DNA of 64,000 bases from Marinobacter nauticus (GTDB taxonomy: Bacteria > Pseudomonadota > Gammaproteobacteria > Pseudomonadales > Oleiphilaceae), in NCBI RefSeq assembly GCF_003634635.1, contig NZ_RBJB01000003.1:744001-808000 (forward strand), in the 5' to 3' direction. The notes under the pieces are model-generated. The model made no database searches. It was not told the origin of the DNA and saw only the letters and a list, made by a program, of their open reading frames with translations. Positions 31,298 to 41,182 of this stretch are shown here, piece by piece. Positions within the stretch are counted from its first letter, which is position 1; every line of letters starts with the position of its first letter. The translations under genes and the position numbers were made by a program.

Positions 31298-33121
31298 TCA
31301 CTCTGCCAGTCTGCGATAGAAGCGCCATAGTGTGTCCAGCATCGTGACCTGATTCTCCGGGGACCGGAAACCGTGCCCCTCCTCATCAAACCAGACCATT
31401 TCGGCGCACTGGCCTGCAGCTCTGAGAGCCGCCACCATTTCCCGGGTTTGCTCCGGCACCACCACCCGGTCCTTTCCGCCCTGAAAAAACAGCGCCGGAC
31501 ACGCAATCCGGCCTGCCTGGAAGGCCGGTGTCCGGGAACGCCAGTTAACACCTCGAGAACCCGGTGGGCCCAACAACCAGTCAAGATAGCCCGACTCAAA
31601 CCGATGGGTGGCTGCCTTCAGCTTCAACGGTTCGGTCACGCCAAACAGACTGCCGAGACCACGAAATGACTGTCCCGGCTGCATGGCTGCCATCAGTGCG
31701 GTATAGCCACCGGAACTGCGCCCCTGGATAAACACCCGCTCAGGGTCTATCCCGCGGCTGGCGCCAAGCGAATGCCTCACCCTTACAACATCGGCAACAT
31801 CGGCTCGTCCCCAGTTGCCAGCCAGCGCCTGACGATATGCCCGACCAAAACCGGTGCTGCCGGTGTAATTCACGTCCGCTACCGCAAACCCGTGCTGACA
31901 CCAGAACTGTATCTGGGCATTGAAGGTAGCGTAGGCAGCCGAGGTCGGTCCGCCATGGGCCAGGATGATGAGCGGTGAGGCCTTGGCTGGCTTTGCCGGT
32001 TGGTACAGAAAGCTTTGCAGCTCGAACGAAAACAGGTCATCTGGAGGCAGGCACACCGTCTCCGGCCAGACCCAGTCGCGTTCTGCGATCGGTGAAGTGG
32101 CCGCACTCAATACCTCCTCCCTTCCGGTGTCCGGATCAATCCTGAGAATGTGATCCGCGCTATCCGGTCGTCGGGCCAGACAAACGAGGCTATTACTCCA
32201 CGCAGAGAGCCACCGGAAATCCGAGTAAGACGATGCCACCCGGCGACGCCGGCCGTCTCGATCAATCCAGAGTTCGGCCCACCCCCTGACATAACGGACC
32301 TGTCCCCACCCCCCGCCAGACAGGGGGCAACTATGCCGCTCCCCGAGCTGCCAGGGCGCGTTGGCGTGATCGGCCATGACCTCAGTTCCTGCGGTCCAAC
32401 GCAGCGAGTGGTGATTTCGATCCACCCGAAACGGCTGCCACCAGCCAAGGTGATCCGACTGAACCCAGAGCTGGCTATCATCGAACTGGGGCTGCTGGAC
32501 CGACCCGCCTCCCGGCGGTTCCGCAACCAGCGCATCCCGCACATCGCCGTTGGCACCAAGCCGCACCAGACACAACATGGACCTATCCCAAGGCATGTCC
32601 GGGAGCTGCCAACTGACCCAGGCCAAGGCCTTGCCGTCCGGACTGAGCGCCGCCGCGCTGTAGAAGTCAAAACGGTCGTCGAGCACCGTAATCTGTCCAG
32701 ACGAGTCAATCGCCACCAGGGCCTGTTGATCGCCGCATTCTCGTACGGCCAACCAGCGCTGCCGGTGGGGGTCTGCCACCAGCCCTCCCCACCGTGCCCC
32801 TGAGGGAGCGGCCAGGCTGAGCCGAACGCCCGTTCCAAGATCCAGCTGCCAGAGACTCTGATCCTCTGCCACCCAGCATATGAATCGCCCCATCACCGCA
32901 AAGGCACCGCCACCGTATCCGTTCAGGCGACTGCCGACACCGTTACCGGTCTCGATTCTTCGTGTTCGCTCGCCGTCAAAGCGCCACAGGTTTACACGCC
33001 CGGAGCCGGGTTCAGAAGCCAGCCAGAACAGTAGCCCGCCGTCGGCTTTCAGTTCCGAAAACTGCTGAGTTTCAAGACACGCCGTGCGGGCCGACAGGAT
33101 TTCATCCCCGGCAAATGACAC
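31298..33121 (-). CDS. pqqH: S9 prolyl-oligopeptidase-family protein (PqqH-like)
   Basis: A 607-residue protein. The N-terminal ~350 residues are a beta-propeller (repeating [16 protein letters not shown] and LxxVRLG segments). The C-terminal alpha/beta hydrolase holds the triad: Ser in [12 protein letters not shown], Asp in GGKDRVVVP, His in DEEGHGF. It overlaps pqqE by 20 bases, which is the position of PqqH in Pseudomonas aeruginosa. Possible role: processing of the PqqA-derived peptide, though this is not settled. Predicted cytoplasmic. Confidence 0.85.
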   Translation of the reverse strand: MSFAGDEILSARTACLETQQFSELKADGGLLFWLASEPGSGRVNLWRFDGERTRRIETGNGVGSRLNGYGGGAFAVMGRFICWVAEDQSLWQLDLGTGVRLSLAAPSGARWGGLVADPHRQRWLAVRECGDQQALVAIDSSGQITVLDDRFDFYSAAALSPDGKALAWVSWQLPDMPWDRSMLCLVRLGANGDVRDALVAEPPGGGSVQQPQFDDSQLWVQSDHLGWWQPFRVDRNHHSLRWTAGTEVMADHANAPWQLGERHSCPLSGGGWGQVRYVRGWAELWIDRDGRRRRVASSYSDFRWLSAWSNSLVCLARRPDSADHILRIDPDTGREEVLSAATSPIAERDWVWPETVCLPPDDLFSFELQSFLYQPAKPAKASPLIILAHGGPTSAAYATFNAQIQFWCQHGFAVADVNYTGSTGFGRAYRQALAGNWGRADVADVVRVRHSLGASRGIDPERVFIQGRSSGGYTALMAAMQPGQSFRGLGSLFGVTEPLKLKAATHRFESGYLDWLLGPPGSRGVNWRSRTPAFQAGRIACPALFFQGGKDRVVVPEQTREMVAALRAAGQCAEMVWFDEEGHGFRSPENQVTMLDTLWRFYRRLAE

Positions 33122-34241
33122 GGGAATTCCGGGCGTTTCGGTAGATCAGATCCTCCAGACCAGCCGTCGCGTGATCGGCCGCCGTTCGGGCGGCCAGGAT
33201 CCGGTCGTGATGTGGTGACTTTCCGCAAACCGGATCGGCATTGTCGGCGTTCCCGGTCAACAGGTAAGCCTGACAGCGGCACCCCCCGAAATCCTTGCCT
33301 TTTTCGTCACAGGAACGGCAGGGTTCCGGCATCCAGAGGTCACCACGGTAATGATTGAACCCGGGACTGCGATACCAGATATCCTCCAGCGACTGCTCAG
33401 TCACATTGGGAAACTCGATCGGCAGAAGCCGGGCGCTGTGACAAGGCAGCGCCGTTCCGTCAGGGGCAACGGTCAGGAACAGGCTGCCCCAGCCATTCAT
33501 ACAGGCTTTTGGACGTTCTTCGTAGTAATCTGGGGTTACGAAGATCACCTTCATCGGATGATCCCGCCCAAGCAGATCAGTGCGGTAGCGATTCACGGTG
33601 GCCTCAGCCGTTACCAATTGATCTCTCGAGGGCATCAGCCCTTCCCGGTTGGCAAACGCCCACCCGTAGTATTGGCAAGTGGCCAGCTCAACATAATCGG
33701 CTCCCAGCTTCTCACACAACGCAAGAATGTCAGGCATCTGATGAATGTTGTGACGATGGATCACAAAGTTGAGCACCATCGGATAGCCCGCCGCCTTGAC
33801 CGCCCTCGCCATGGCCAGCTTCTGATCAAAGGCCTTTCTGGAGCCAGCCAGCGCATTGTTGAGCTCAGGATCCGATGCCTGAAAGCTGACCTGAATATGA
33901 TCCAGCCCTGCCTCGGCAAAATCCTGAACCTTCGCCTCCGTCAGTCCCAGGCCCGATGTGATCAGGTTGGTGTAGTAACCCATGCCCCGGGCGCCGGCGA
34001 TCAACTCCGGCAGGTCTTGCCGCACCAGGGGCTCGCCACCGGAAAAGCCCAGCTGGGCAGCTCCCATTGCCCGGCCTTGCTTCAGCACTTCCAGCCACTG
34101 GCGCGTCGAAAGCTCATGCGCCTGATCGGCATAATCCAGCGGATTGGAACAATAGGGACATTGGAGCGGGCAGCGGTAGGTCAACTCAGCAAGCAGCCAG
34201 AGCGGGTGACCAACCGTTTCGTGTTCACCACTCATAGCCAT
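33102..34241 (-). CDS. pqqE: PQQ biosynthesis radical SAM enzyme PqqE
   Basis: A 379-residue radical SAM/SPASM protein. The SAM cluster motif is [13 protein letters not shown] near residue 27. [20 protein letters not shown] follows. The C-terminal auxiliary-cluster cysteines are in [26 protein letters not shown] and [19 protein letters not shown]. It joins Glu15 and Tyr19 of PqqA with PqqD as chaperone. Overlaps pqqD; ATG at 34241 or at 34235, the latter overlapping the pqqD stop as ATGA. Confidence 0.97.
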   Translation of the reverse strand: MAMSGEHETVGHPLWLLAELTYRCPLQCPYCSNPLDYADQAHELSTRQWLEVLKQGRAMGAAQLGFSGGEPLVRQDLPELIAGARGMGYYTNLITSGLGLTEAKVQDFAEAGLDHIQVSFQASDPELNNALAGSRKAFDQKLAMARAVKAAGYPMVLNFVIHRHNIHQMPDILALCEKLGADYVELATCQYYGWAFANREGLMPSRDQLVTAEATVNRYRTDLLGRDHPMKVIFVTPDYYEERPKACMNGWGSLFLTVAPDGTALPCHSARLLPIEFPNVTEQSLEDIWYRSPGFNHYRGDLWMPEPCRSCDEKGKDFGGCRCQAYLLTGNADNADPVCGKSPHHDRILAARTAADHATAGLEDLIYRNARNSRVICRG

Positions 34242-34495
34242 TCAATCCAGTGTTGGCGGGTTGCCTCGGCGAGAAAGTCCTCGACGTCGGCTGACAGGGG
34301 ACCAGCCTCCGGAAACGCCCGCTCCAGAAGTTCGACAATCTCGGTACTGGTGCGAGAACCGTTCACTTCCGCCAGTATGGCACCGGCGCTGCCATTAAGC
34401 TTGACCATGCCCTCCGGATACAACAGAACGTGACTTTGCTGTGCCGGCTCCCACTGAAACCGGAAACCTCGACGCAAGCGGGGAACCTGAGCCAT
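34232..34495 (-). CDS. pqqD: PqqA-binding chaperone PqqD
   Basis: An 87-residue winged-helix-like peptide chaperone (RiPP recognition element). It has [25 protein letters not shown] and then [26 protein letters not shown] in the expected order. It binds PqqA and presents it to PqqE. Start at 34495 with AAGGAGGT upstream; ten bases after pqqC. Confidence 0.95.
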   Translation of the reverse strand: MAQVPRLRRGFRFQWEPAQQSHVLLYPEGMVKLNGSAGAILAEVNGSRTSTEIVELLERAFPEAGPLSADVEDFLAEATRQHWIEWL

Positions 34496-34505
34496 GGCTA
34501 CCTCC

Positions 34506-35261
34506 TTACAGACCACGATGCCACACCGGCTGATCTGTCACTGTATGATAGGGCGGTGTCTCGTGAACATACGCCATGGTCATGGCATCCAGCATGGTCC
34601 AGAGAATATCGAGTTTGAATTGCAGGATCTCGAACGCTCGCTGCTGATCCGCGGCCGAGACAAAATGATCCAGCGTAATACTCAGACCATGCTCCACATC
34701 CCGGCGCGCTTCAGAGAGGCGTTTGCGGAAATACCGGTAACCCTCCGCCTCAATCCAGGGATAATGATCTGGCCAGCTGTCCAGGCGAGACTGATGAATC
34801 TCCGGCGCGAACAGCTCGGTCAGCGAGGAACAGGCAGCCTCCTGCCATGTGGCCCGACGGGCAAAGTTGAGGTAGGCATCGACCGCAAAACGGACACCCG
34901 GTAACACGTGCCGCTGATCAATCACCTCCTCTCGCGTCAGGCCCACAGCTTCGGCCAGAAGCAACCAGGCTTCAATGCCTCCGGCATCGTCATCATGACC
35001 GTCGTGATCCAGAATACGCTGCAACCACAGACGACGGACGCTGGCATCCGGGCAATTCGCCATGATTGCCGCATCCTTCTGGGGGATGTTGATCTGATAG
35101 TAATAACGATTTGCCACCCACCCCCGGATCTGGGCAGGCGTGCACCCACCGCTGTACATGGCCCGGTGGAATGGATGATGGATGTGGTAGTAGCCGCCCT
35201 TGGCACGCAGCGCGGCCTCGAAATCGTCCCGATGCAGGGCAGGCGTAACTTGTGCGTTCAT
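34506..35261 (-). CDS. pqqC: Pyrroloquinoline-quinone synthase PqqC
   Basis: A 251-residue oxidase for the last step, ring closure and eight-electron oxidation to PQQ. Family blocks: [59 protein letters not shown] and [20 protein letters not shown]. All-helical haem-oxygenase-like fold. The start at 35261 has GAGGT upstream; eight bases after pqqB. Confidence 0.97.
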   Translation of the reverse strand: MNAQVTPALHRDDFEAALRAKGGYYHIHHPFHRAMYSGGCTPAQIRGWVANRYYYQINIPQKDAAIMANCPDASVRRLWLQRILDHDGHDDDAGGIEAWLLLAEAVGLTREEVIDQRHVLPGVRFAVDAYLNFARRATWQEAACSSLTELFAPEIHQSRLDSWPDHYPWIEAEGYRYFRKRLSEARRDVEHGLSITLDHFVSAADQQRAFEILQFKLDILWTMLDAMTMAYVHETPPYHTVTDQPVWHRGL

Positions 35262-35269
35262 GGCGGACC

Positions 35270-36187
35270 TCACAGGTGTATGTGCATGCCATCCCACGCC
35301 ACCTCGATACCATGCGCCGCAAGCTCAGCGCGCTCTGGCGAGGCCTCATCAAGGATGGGATTGGTATTGTTGATGTGAATGAGGATCTTGCGCGCGCCCG
35401 GCAATGTGTCCAGCAGCTCAATCATGCCACCCGGCCCGGCCTGCGCGAGATGCCCCATCTGTTGACCAGTTTTGGTGCCGACTTCCTGGCGGATCATTTC
35501 ATCATCATGCCAAACGGTACCATCCACCAACAGCACGTCAGCTCGGGCCATCCAGGCTTTGATCCGGTCATCCGGCTGCCCCAGGCCGGGCGCGTATAGA
35601 ACGCTCTGACCACTGACGGAGTCTTCAATGAATAGGCCAATATTGTCGCCAGGGTGCGGCTGGTCTCGCCTTGGAGAATACGGCGGAGCGTTACTCAGGA
35701 GCGGAATAGCCGTTAGCGCCAGAGTTGGCGCGCACGGTATCGTGAACGCCGTATCTTCGTTCGGCTCAATGGCTTGCCAATTGAGGCCGCCATTCCAGTG
35801 CAGGAGCATCTCGAACAGCGGGAAGCCGGTGGACAGATCACTGTGCACCTGCGATGTACACCAAACGTCCAGCGGCAGCCCTTCCCGCAGTGACAGCAAT
35901 CCGGTGGTGTGATCAACCTGACTGTCCATCAGGACGATGGCAGAGATTCCGGTGTCGCGTAGCGAACGCCCCGGCTGCATGGCTGGAAAGTCAGCAAGCT
36001 GGGCCCGGATATCCGGTGAGGCATTGAAAAGAATCCAACGCTCTCCATCGTCGCTGATGGCAATGGATGACTGGGTCCGGGCACGGGCATTCAGGGTACC
36101 GGCCCGAAAACCGGCACAGTTCCGGCAGTTACAGTTCCACTGGGGAAAACCACCCCCGGCCCCTGAACCCAGAATTCGAATCTGCAT
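35270..36187 (-). CDS. pqqB: PqqB, metallo-beta-lactamase-fold hydroxylase
   Basis: A 305-residue protein starting [21 protein letters not shown], with the family's Cys pairs (CNCRNC). The beta-lactamase-fold metal region reads [19 protein letters not shown], with D/H/T changes typical of Pqq[14 protein letters not shown] and [11 protein letters not shown] follow. It hydroxylates the tyrosine of the cross-linked PqqA-derived substrate. The start at 36187 has GGGAGG upstream. Confidence 0.96.
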   Translation of the reverse strand: MQIRILGSGAGGGFPQWNCNCRNCAGFRAGTLNARARTQSSIAISDDGERWILFNASPDIRAQLADFPAMQPGRSLRDTGISAIVLMDSQVDHTTGLLSLREGLPLDVWCTSQVHSDLSTGFPLFEMLLHWNGGLNWQAIEPNEDTAFTIPCAPTLALTAIPLLSNAPPYSPRRDQPHPGDNIGLFIEDSVSGQSVLYAPGLGQPDDRIKAWMARADVLLVDGTVWHDDEMIRQEVGTKTGQQMGHLAQAGPGGMIELLDTLPGARKILIHINNTNPILDEASPERAELAAHGIEVAWDGMHIHL

Positions 36188-36210
36188 GGCAACCTCCCGA
36201 GCAGAACGCA

Positions 36211-36236
36211 AATAGCCAGCCCGGGGGCTGGCTATT
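36211..36236 (-). terminator. Strong hairpin between pqqA and pqqB
   Basis: AATAGCCAGCC and GGCTGGCTATT form an 11-bp stem just downstream of the pqqA stop. No long T-run follows, so it is likely a partial terminator or RNA-stabilising hairpin that keeps the small pqqA message more abundant than pqqBCDE. Confidence 0.65.
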
Positions 36237-36242
36237 CGTGGC

Positions 36243-36314
36243 TCAGCGGTTAGCGAAGTACATAGTCACTTCAAAACCGATGCGAAGGTCTTCATAAGCT
36301 GGCTTGGTCCACAT
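36243..36314 (-). CDS. pqqA: PQQ precursor peptide PqqA
   Basis: A 23-residue peptide too short for usual ORF calling. It begins [13 protein letters not shown] and carries Glu15 and Tyr19 in the E-V-T-M-Y motif that PqqE cross-links to build PQQ. It ends FANR and a TGA at 36243-36245. The ribosome site AGAGGTGAGC precedes the ATG at 36314. First gene of pqqABCDE-pqqH. Confidence 0.96.
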   Translation of the reverse strand: MWTKPAYEDLRIGFEVTMYFANR

Positions 36315-36426
36315 GATGCTCACCTCTTGTCATGATTGTTAGTGCTTGGCATTTATGGGCACCGCAGGCAAGCGCCCACGATCACTTTCATGCTAATCAC
36401 AGTGCCTGCCACGCCATATGGTACTT

Positions 36427-36442
36427 TGGGACCGTTTTTGCC
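36427..36442 (+). promoter_or_regulatory. Sigma-54-type promoter before the NosR-like gene
   Basis: TGGGACCGTTTTTGCC has GG (36428-36429) and GC (36440-36441) separated by exactly 10 bp, the -24/-12 spacing of RpoN promoters (consensus TGGCAC-N5-TTGC). Transcription would start near 36453. No enhancer site was identified. Confidence 0.5.
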
Positions 36443-36497
36443 CGCCTGAAAGTAGCAGACCTTTGGCCCGGAGGTTGAATTGAGCCCCACCAGCCGT

Positions 36498-36550
36498 GCC
36501 CTACCATGAGAGAAACAATAACAATCACAGGAGACTTCTCATGGTAGGGC
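36498..36550 (+). promoter_or_regulatory. 14-bp inverted repeat enclosing the start codon of the NosR-like gene
   Basis: GCCCTACCATGAGA (36498-36511) is the exact complement of TCTCATGGTAGGGC (36537-36550). The second arm contains the ATG at 36541; the 25-base loop contains the AGGAG ribosome site. In RNA this would hide the start codon, so translational control is likely. The first arm also opens a 13-codon reading frame (ATG 36506) that stops at 36547, overlapping the real start. Confidence 0.6.
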
Positions 36551-38649
36551 GCCTGATGCTCTTGCTCTCACTGGTGTTCACAGCCTCTGCCTACGCGGCT
36601 GAGCCGCCACCGGAGCCCAGGGCCGTCATTCAGTCTCTGTTTCCATCAGCAACCGTCATTGAGGGCAAGTTGCCGGACTTTCCCGTCTACCCCGTGTACC
36701 AGCTCCAGGAACTGCTGGGGTACGCCTATGTCTCAACCGATTTTGTTACCTTGCAGGGATTCGCGGGCAAGCCGATCAACATGATGATCGGCCTGGACAC
36801 CAAAGGCCGATTCACGGGCGTCGAGGTGCTTCACCATCACGAGCCTGTCTTTCTGCATGGCCTGGGCGAAGCACCTCTGAACGAATTTGTGGCGCAGTAT
36901 GAAGGGCGGTCCCTGAAAGACCAGATCATCGTTCAGGCATCCAGTCGTTCCAGTCGCGACACAGGTGGCCAACAGGTCTACTTTGATGGTGTGAGCAAGG
37001 CCACGGTTTCTGTGCTGATCATCAATGACACGATACTCTCCTCCGCCTTACAAGTTGCCAGAAGCAAGCTGGAAGGGTTCGCCCAGGCGGCCCCCACAAG
37101 GGCCCGACAAGATTATTATGAGCCTCTGACCTGGCAACAACTGCTGGACCGCGGCTACGTCCAGAAGCGGACACTCTCAGCGCAGGAGGTGGAGGCGAAG
37201 CTGGGCCGCCCGCTGACGGACTACCCAACCGACCTGTCGCCTCCATCCGGCGAGGCATTTACAGAGATCTATTTTGCCTATGTGAATTCACCCATGGTGG
37301 GGCGAAACCTGCTTGGCGACGAAGGCTACAAAGCGTTTCAGGAACGCCTGAATGATCGAGGCAAAGTCATTATGGTGATGTCACAAGGCGTATATCCTCA
37401 TGTCAGCGAAGCCTTTGTGCCCGGCAGTACGCCCAGCCGAATCGGTCTCAATCAGAATGAGCTGGCCATCGAGATGAGGGATCTGAACTGGCTCGAACCG
37501 AATCAACAGATCATGGCTCCGGGCGCACCCGATATGGCCTCCATGAACCTGTTCCGGGTCGGCGGCAATGCGGGCTTCAACCCGGGTTCCGAGGCATCGT
37601 TCCATCTGGACATCACTGCGCCACGAAATCACCTGATCACCGACCACGCACGCTTCACGCTGCCCGTGACTTTTTCCCCGGACCTGTTTGAACCGGTCGA
37701 GGTGGCACCAGACTTTAATGAAGGCCAGCAACCGGTTTGGATTGGGCTCTGGAAAGAACGATGGTGGCAGATCAGCCTGCTGGTTGCTGGCCTGACCATA
37801 CTGACGGTGTTCTTTGCGCGCCAGAAAACCCTGACACGGTATCCCCGGCTGGTGCACGGCTTCCGCTGGGGCTTTCTGCTCTTCACGCTCTTCTTTATTG
37901 GCTTTTTTGCCCAGGGGCAGCTATCGGTCGTAAACATCTATACCTTGTTGCTGGCTCTCTGGGATGGCTTCTCCCTGAACGTATTTCTGCTGGACCCGGT
38001 GATATTCATTCTATGGACCTACACCTTTGTCACCCTGTTTATCTGGGGGCGCGGGCTTTTTTGCGGCTGGCTCTGCCCGTTTGGCGCACTTCAGGAACTG
38101 GTCGCGTGGATAGGTCAGCGGCTCGGATTGCGGCAGATAAAAATACCTGAGAGATGGCACCGCCGGCTCATCCTGTTGAAATACCCGATACTGGCCGGGC
38201 TTGTGACCACCGCGTTCTTTTCACTGACCCTGGCCGAGCAACTGGCTGAAGTGGAGCCGTTCAAAACCAGCATTACTCTGTATTTCGTCAGGCACTGGCC
38301 ATTTGTAATGTACGCCCTCGCCTTACTGGCGATCGGCCTGTTCGTTCACAAGTTCTACTGCCGTTATCTGTGCCCGCTGGGAGCAGGACTGGCGGTGCTG
38401 GGGCGACTGCGAGTGTTCAGTTGGCTGGAGAGGGTCAAACGCTGTGGCCAGCCTTGCCAGCATTGCAAAAACGAATGCGGTATCAACGCAATCCGCAAGG
38501 ATGGCCGGGTGGACTATGACGAGTGCATCCAGTGCCTGGAGTGCGTTGTGATTCTGCGGGACCAGAATCAGTGCGTAGACGCCATTGTTCAGGCCAAACA
38601 GCGGCAGAAACAGGCTCGGATTCTGGCCACAGATGCAGCAGGGGCGTAA
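36541..38649 (+). CDS. NosR/NirI-like membrane flavo-iron-sulfur protein
   Basis: A 702-residue inner-membrane protein. A signal peptide (MLLLSLVFTASAYA) precedes a periplasmic FMN-binding domain (about 65-175) with the covalent-flavin region DGVSKATVSVLI. A second periplasmic section follows, then about five to six helices from residue 405 on. Polyferredoxin-type motifs CGWLCPFGALQ and CRYLCPLGAGLAV, and the cytoplasmic cluster region CGQPCQHCKNECG plus CIQCLEC, complete the NosR layout. It is not near nos genes but divergent from pqqA, so it probably serves electron flow or maturation for the PQQ system. Start at 36541 by AGGAG and signal peptide. Confidence 0.82.
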   Translation: MVGRLMLLLSLVFTASAYAAEPPPEPRAVIQSLFPSATVIEGKLPDFPVYPVYQLQELLGYAYVSTDFVTLQGFAGKPINMMIGLDTKGRFTGVEVLHHHEPVFLHGLGEAPLNEFVAQYEGRSLKDQIIVQASSRSSRDTGGQQVYFDGVSKATVSVLIINDTILSSALQVARSKLEGFAQAAPTRARQDYYEPLTWQQLLDRGYVQKRTLSAQEVEAKLGRPLTDYPTDLSPPSGEAFTEIYFAYVNSPMVGRNLLGDEGYKAFQERLNDRGKVIMVMSQGVYPHVSEAFVPGSTPSRIGLNQNELAIEMRDLNWLEPNQQIMAPGAPDMASMNLFRVGGNAGFNPGSEASFHLDITAPRNHLITDHARFTLPVTFSPDLFEPVEVAPDFNEGQQPVWIGLWKERWWQISLLVAGLTILTVFFARQKTLTRYPRLVHGFRWGFLLFTLFFIGFFAQGQLSVVNIYTLLLALWDGFSLNVFLLDPVIFILWTYTFVTLFIWGRGLFCGWLCPFGALQELVAWIGQRLGLRQIKIPERWHRRLILLKYPILAGLVTTAFFSLTLAEQLAEVEPFKTSITLYFVRHWPFVMYALALLAIGLFVHKFYCRYLCPLGAGLAVLGRLRVFSWLERVKRCGQPCQHCKNECGINAIRKDGRVDYDECIQCLECVVILRDQNQCVDAIVQAKQRQKQARILATDAAGA

Positions 38650-38661
38650 ACGCCCCTGCAC

Positions 38662-39240
38662 TCAGCGCCCCAGCGAATAGAATTCCGGGTTGGCCCGCAT
38701 GCTGGTGACATTGGCCATGCGGTTGGACAGACCGAAGAAGGCCGTGATGCCTGTAATATCCCAGGCGTCCTCATCGGTAAACCCGTGCGCGCGCAATGTG
38801 GCAAAGTCGTCCTCATTCACGGCATAGGCCGACTGCGACACTTTCACGGCAAAATCCAGCATCGCCTTTTGGCGCTCGGAAATATCCGCTTTGCGATAAT
38901 TCACCGCCACCTGATCGGCAATCAGTGGGTTTTTCTCCCGGATCCGCAAGATTGCGCCATGAGCTACCACGCAGTACTGGCACTGATTCAGGTTGCTGGT
39001 CGCCACTACAATCATCTCGCGTTCAGCCTTGGTCAGGTTGCTCTCCTTCTCCATCAGAGCATCGTGGTAATCGAAGAACGCTCTGAACTCGTCGGGGCGA
39101 TGTGCCAGCGCCAAGAAGACGTTAGGAATGAACCCCGACTTCTCTTGTACTTTCAGAATCCGGTCGCGGATGTCGCTGGGCAACGAGCCCAGCTCTGGCA
39201 CCGGAAACCGGCTGATCGGTTGTTCTTTTGGGTCCGACAT
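38662..39240 (-). CDS. Peroxidase-related enzyme, AhpD/carboxymuconolactone-decarboxylase family
   Basis: A 192-residue AhpD-like protein. The redox motif is NLNQCQYCVVAHGA, a CxxC with the following His, in the usual helix. FIPNVFLALAHRPDEFRAFFDYHDALM precedes it. Such proteins act as thiol-dependent hydroperoxidases or are of unknown role. It converges on the NosR-like gene with 12 bases between and is downstream of the quinone-oxidoreductase-like gene. Confidence 0.85.
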   Translation of the reverse strand: MSDPKEQPISRFPVPELGSLPSDIRDRILKVQEKSGFIPNVFLALAHRPDEFRAFFDYHDALMEKESNLTKAEREMIVVATSNLNQCQYCVVAHGAILRIREKNPLIADQVAVNYRKADISERQKAMLDFAVKVSQSAYAVNEDDFATLRAHGFTDEDAWDITGITAFFGLSNRMANVTSMRANPEFYSLGR

Positions 39241-39280
39241 TCTGCATCCTCTGTTGTTTTCAGTCTGTTCAAAACGCCGG

Positions 39281-40264
39281 TTAACCGGCGACCGGAATCA
39301 CCACGCGACCCCGCAACTTGCCTTCGAGCAACTGCCCGGCGGCACCGATAGCGTCGTCAAAGGACACCTCGGTAATCATGCTGTCCAGAAGCTCCGGGGA
39401 CAGGTCCTCGGCCAGACGCTTCCAGGCGTACAGACGATCAGCTTTCGGAGCCATAACACTATCAACACCGCAAAGGGTCACGCCTCGAAGAATGAACGGA
39501 GCGACTGTAGCCGGGAAGTCCATCCCTGCCGCCAGACCGCAGGCAGCAACAACACCTCGATACTTCATGGCCGCACAGACATTCGCCAACACTTGTCCGC
39601 CGGCCACATCAATAGCCCCCGCCCAGGTTTCACGGGCCAACGGCTTGCCGGGCGCCGTCAATTCAGCCCGATCCAGAATCTGCTTCGCCCCCAGGGACTT
39701 AAGATACCCTTCCTCTTCGGGCCGGCCGGTTACCGCAGTCACCGAGTATCCGAGTTTAGCCAGGATCGCTACCGCCACACTCCCAACACCTCCGGTTGCT
39801 CCGGTTACCAGGATGTCACCTGAATCCGGCTTGACGCCCTGCTTCTCCAGGGCGATCACGCATAACATGGCGGTGTAGCCCGCGGTGCCAATGGCCATGG
39901 CCTGGCGCGGAGTAAACGGGGCTTGCAGCGGAATCAACCAGTCTCCAGAGAGGCGTGCCTTCTCAGCCAGCCCGCCCCAGTGTTTTTCCCCCACACCCCA
40001 ACCGTTCAGCACGACCTGGTCGCCGGGCTTGAAATCCGGATTGTCGGATTCCGTCACAACCCCGGCGAGGTCAATGCCAGGCACCATGGGATAGGTTTTG
40101 GCAATCGGCGCCTTGCCGGTAATCGCCAGCGCATCCTTATAGTTCAGGGTGCTGTAAGCCACTTCAACCGTGACGTCGCCTTCCGGCAACTGGGTCTCGT
40201 CAACAGACTTCAGGGCCACCTGCTGATCACCCCGACTGCCTTCAATCACAATTGCTTTGAACAT
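39281..40264 (-). CDS. AcuI/YhdH-type acryloyl-CoA reductase family MDR protein
   Basis: A 327-residue zinc-free medium-chain dehydrogenase/reductase. Segments: [47 protein letters not shown], and the NADPH fold [21 protein letters not shown]. AcuI-type enzymes reduce acryloyl-CoA to propionyl-CoA; closely related YhdH proteins have broader quinone or enoyl activity, so the exact substrate is open. It lies downstream of a TetR gene on the same strand (47 bases) and is its likely target. Confidence 0.87.
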   Translation of the reverse strand: MFKAIVIEGSRGDQQVALKSVDETQLPEGDVTVEVAYSTLNYKDALAITGKAPIAKTYPMVPGIDLAGVVTESDNPDFKPGDQVVLNGWGVGEKHWGGLAEKARLSGDWLIPLQAPFTPRQAMAIGTAGYTAMLCVIALEKQGVKPDSGDILVTGATGGVGSVAVAILAKLGYSVTAVTGRPEEEGYLKSLGAKQILDRAELTAPGKPLARETWAGAIDVAGGQVLANVCAAMKYRGVVAACGLAAGMDFPATVAPFILRGVTLCGVDSVMAPKADRLYAWKRLAEDLSPELLDSMITEVSFDDAIGAAGQLLEGKLRGRVVIPVAG

Positions 40265-40311
40265 GTTGCCTCCCGTTCTCCGTTTAATCAGTGAACTTGC
40301 GTATCGAGCTC

Positions 40312-40953
40312 TCAGGCTCTTTGTACAAGCGCCATGAACCCTTGGGCAAACCGGTCCAGCGGCTGAGCTGACTGCTCCAGTTTAGCCCTGAGCACAGCGC
40401 CCTCCCAGCCAATCCAGAAAAACTGCGCTAACGACTCGCAGCACGCGCTTTGCGGGATATCACCCGCTTGTCGGGCCTGCTGAAGAACTCGGGCAACCCG
40501 GGCTTCCCAATCCCGAAAAGTATCGCTCAAAAGCTCGCGGAAACTTTCCGGGAGGGCCGCCATTTCCTGCCCCAGATTGCCGATCAGGCACCCTCGCCGG
40601 TAGTCGTATTTCTTCATGCCCGCTTTGGCGTCCTGAACAAATGCCTCCAGCCTCGACAGCGGTGGCCGGGAATCGTCAGCGAAGGATCGCTCCAGTTTAC
40701 GGGCAAAGAAGTCACCGTAGGCTTCGATCAGCGCCCGGCCGAACGCTTCTTTGTTGTCGAAGTAGTGATAAAACGACCCCTTGGGTACGCCGGCCAGCCT
40801 CAAGATTTCGTCGATACCGGTATAGGAATAGCCCTTCTCGGTCAGCACTGCCAGCCCGAATTCAATCAACGCCTGCCGGGTATCCTGATAGCTGACGTTC
40901 TGGCTCTTGGGTGGCCTGCCGCGCCTGCGTTGGGGTGTCTTGGATTCTGCCAT
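40312..40953 (-). CDS. TetR/AcrR-family repressor
   Basis: A 213-residue regulator. A basic N-terminus ([15 protein letters not shown]) is followed by the helix-turn-helix: [38 protein letters not shown] in the canonical TetR arrangement. The C-terminal part resembles the AcuR/TetR_C group ([15 protein letters not shown]). It likely represses itself and the reductase gene; two 15-bp palindromes lie directly upstream. An AcuR-like acrylate sensor is a fair guess given the AcuI-type neighbour. Confidence 0.9.
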   Translation of the reverse strand: MAESKTPQRRRGRPPKSQNVSYQDTRQALIEFGLAVLTEKGYSYTGIDEILRLAGVPKGSFYHYFDNKEAFGRALIEAYGDFFARKLERSFADDSRPPLSRLEAFVQDAKAGMKKYDYRRGCLIGNLGQEMAALPESFRELLSDTFRDWEARVARVLQQARQAGDIPQSACCESLAQFFWIGWEGAVLRAKLEQSAQPLDRFAQGFMALVQRA

Positions 40954-40964
40954 TACGCTTACTT

Positions 40965-41013
40965 TAGACCGCTCGTCTACAAAAACCTGAGATCACTTTA
41001 GACCAGTCGTCTA
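40965..41013. promoter_or_regulatory. Two TetR operator palindromes
   Basis: TAGACCGCTCGTCTA (40965-40979) and TAGACCAGTCGTCTA (40999-41013) share TAGAC-N5-GTCTA and are 34 bp apart centre to centre. The first lies 12 bases upstream of the TetR start. Duplicated dyads of this size upstream of a TetR gene are typical autoregulatory operators. Confidence 0.7.
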
Positions 41014-41030
41014 CAAAAAACAAATGTCAT

Positions 41031-41054
41031 AAAAAAAGGCCCTGGGAAGGGCCT
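41031..41054 (-). terminator. Terminator downstream of the aldehyde dehydrogenase gene
   Basis: Read on the minus strand, AGGCCCT, loop CCC, AGGGCCT is followed by seven T. It ends minus-strand transcription from the aldehyde dehydrogenase before the TetR promoter region. Confidence 0.8.
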
Positions 41055-41182
41055 AAGGAGAGTGGTAAAACATCCCGGGCTCCAGCAGGAGCCACCCGGC
41101 AGACGCCGGGCTCAACAAAAGCACCGTCCTTGTGCGGTCACACGAAAAAGGGGCCGATGCAGACAGCCCCGACGCATCCGGA

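Noticed and set aside
36506-36547. 13-codon leader reading frame overlapping the NosR-like start
   Set aside because: No ribosome site lies close upstream; the frame can be a by-product of the inverted repeat. It is mentioned only inside the hairpin entry, not called as a gene.
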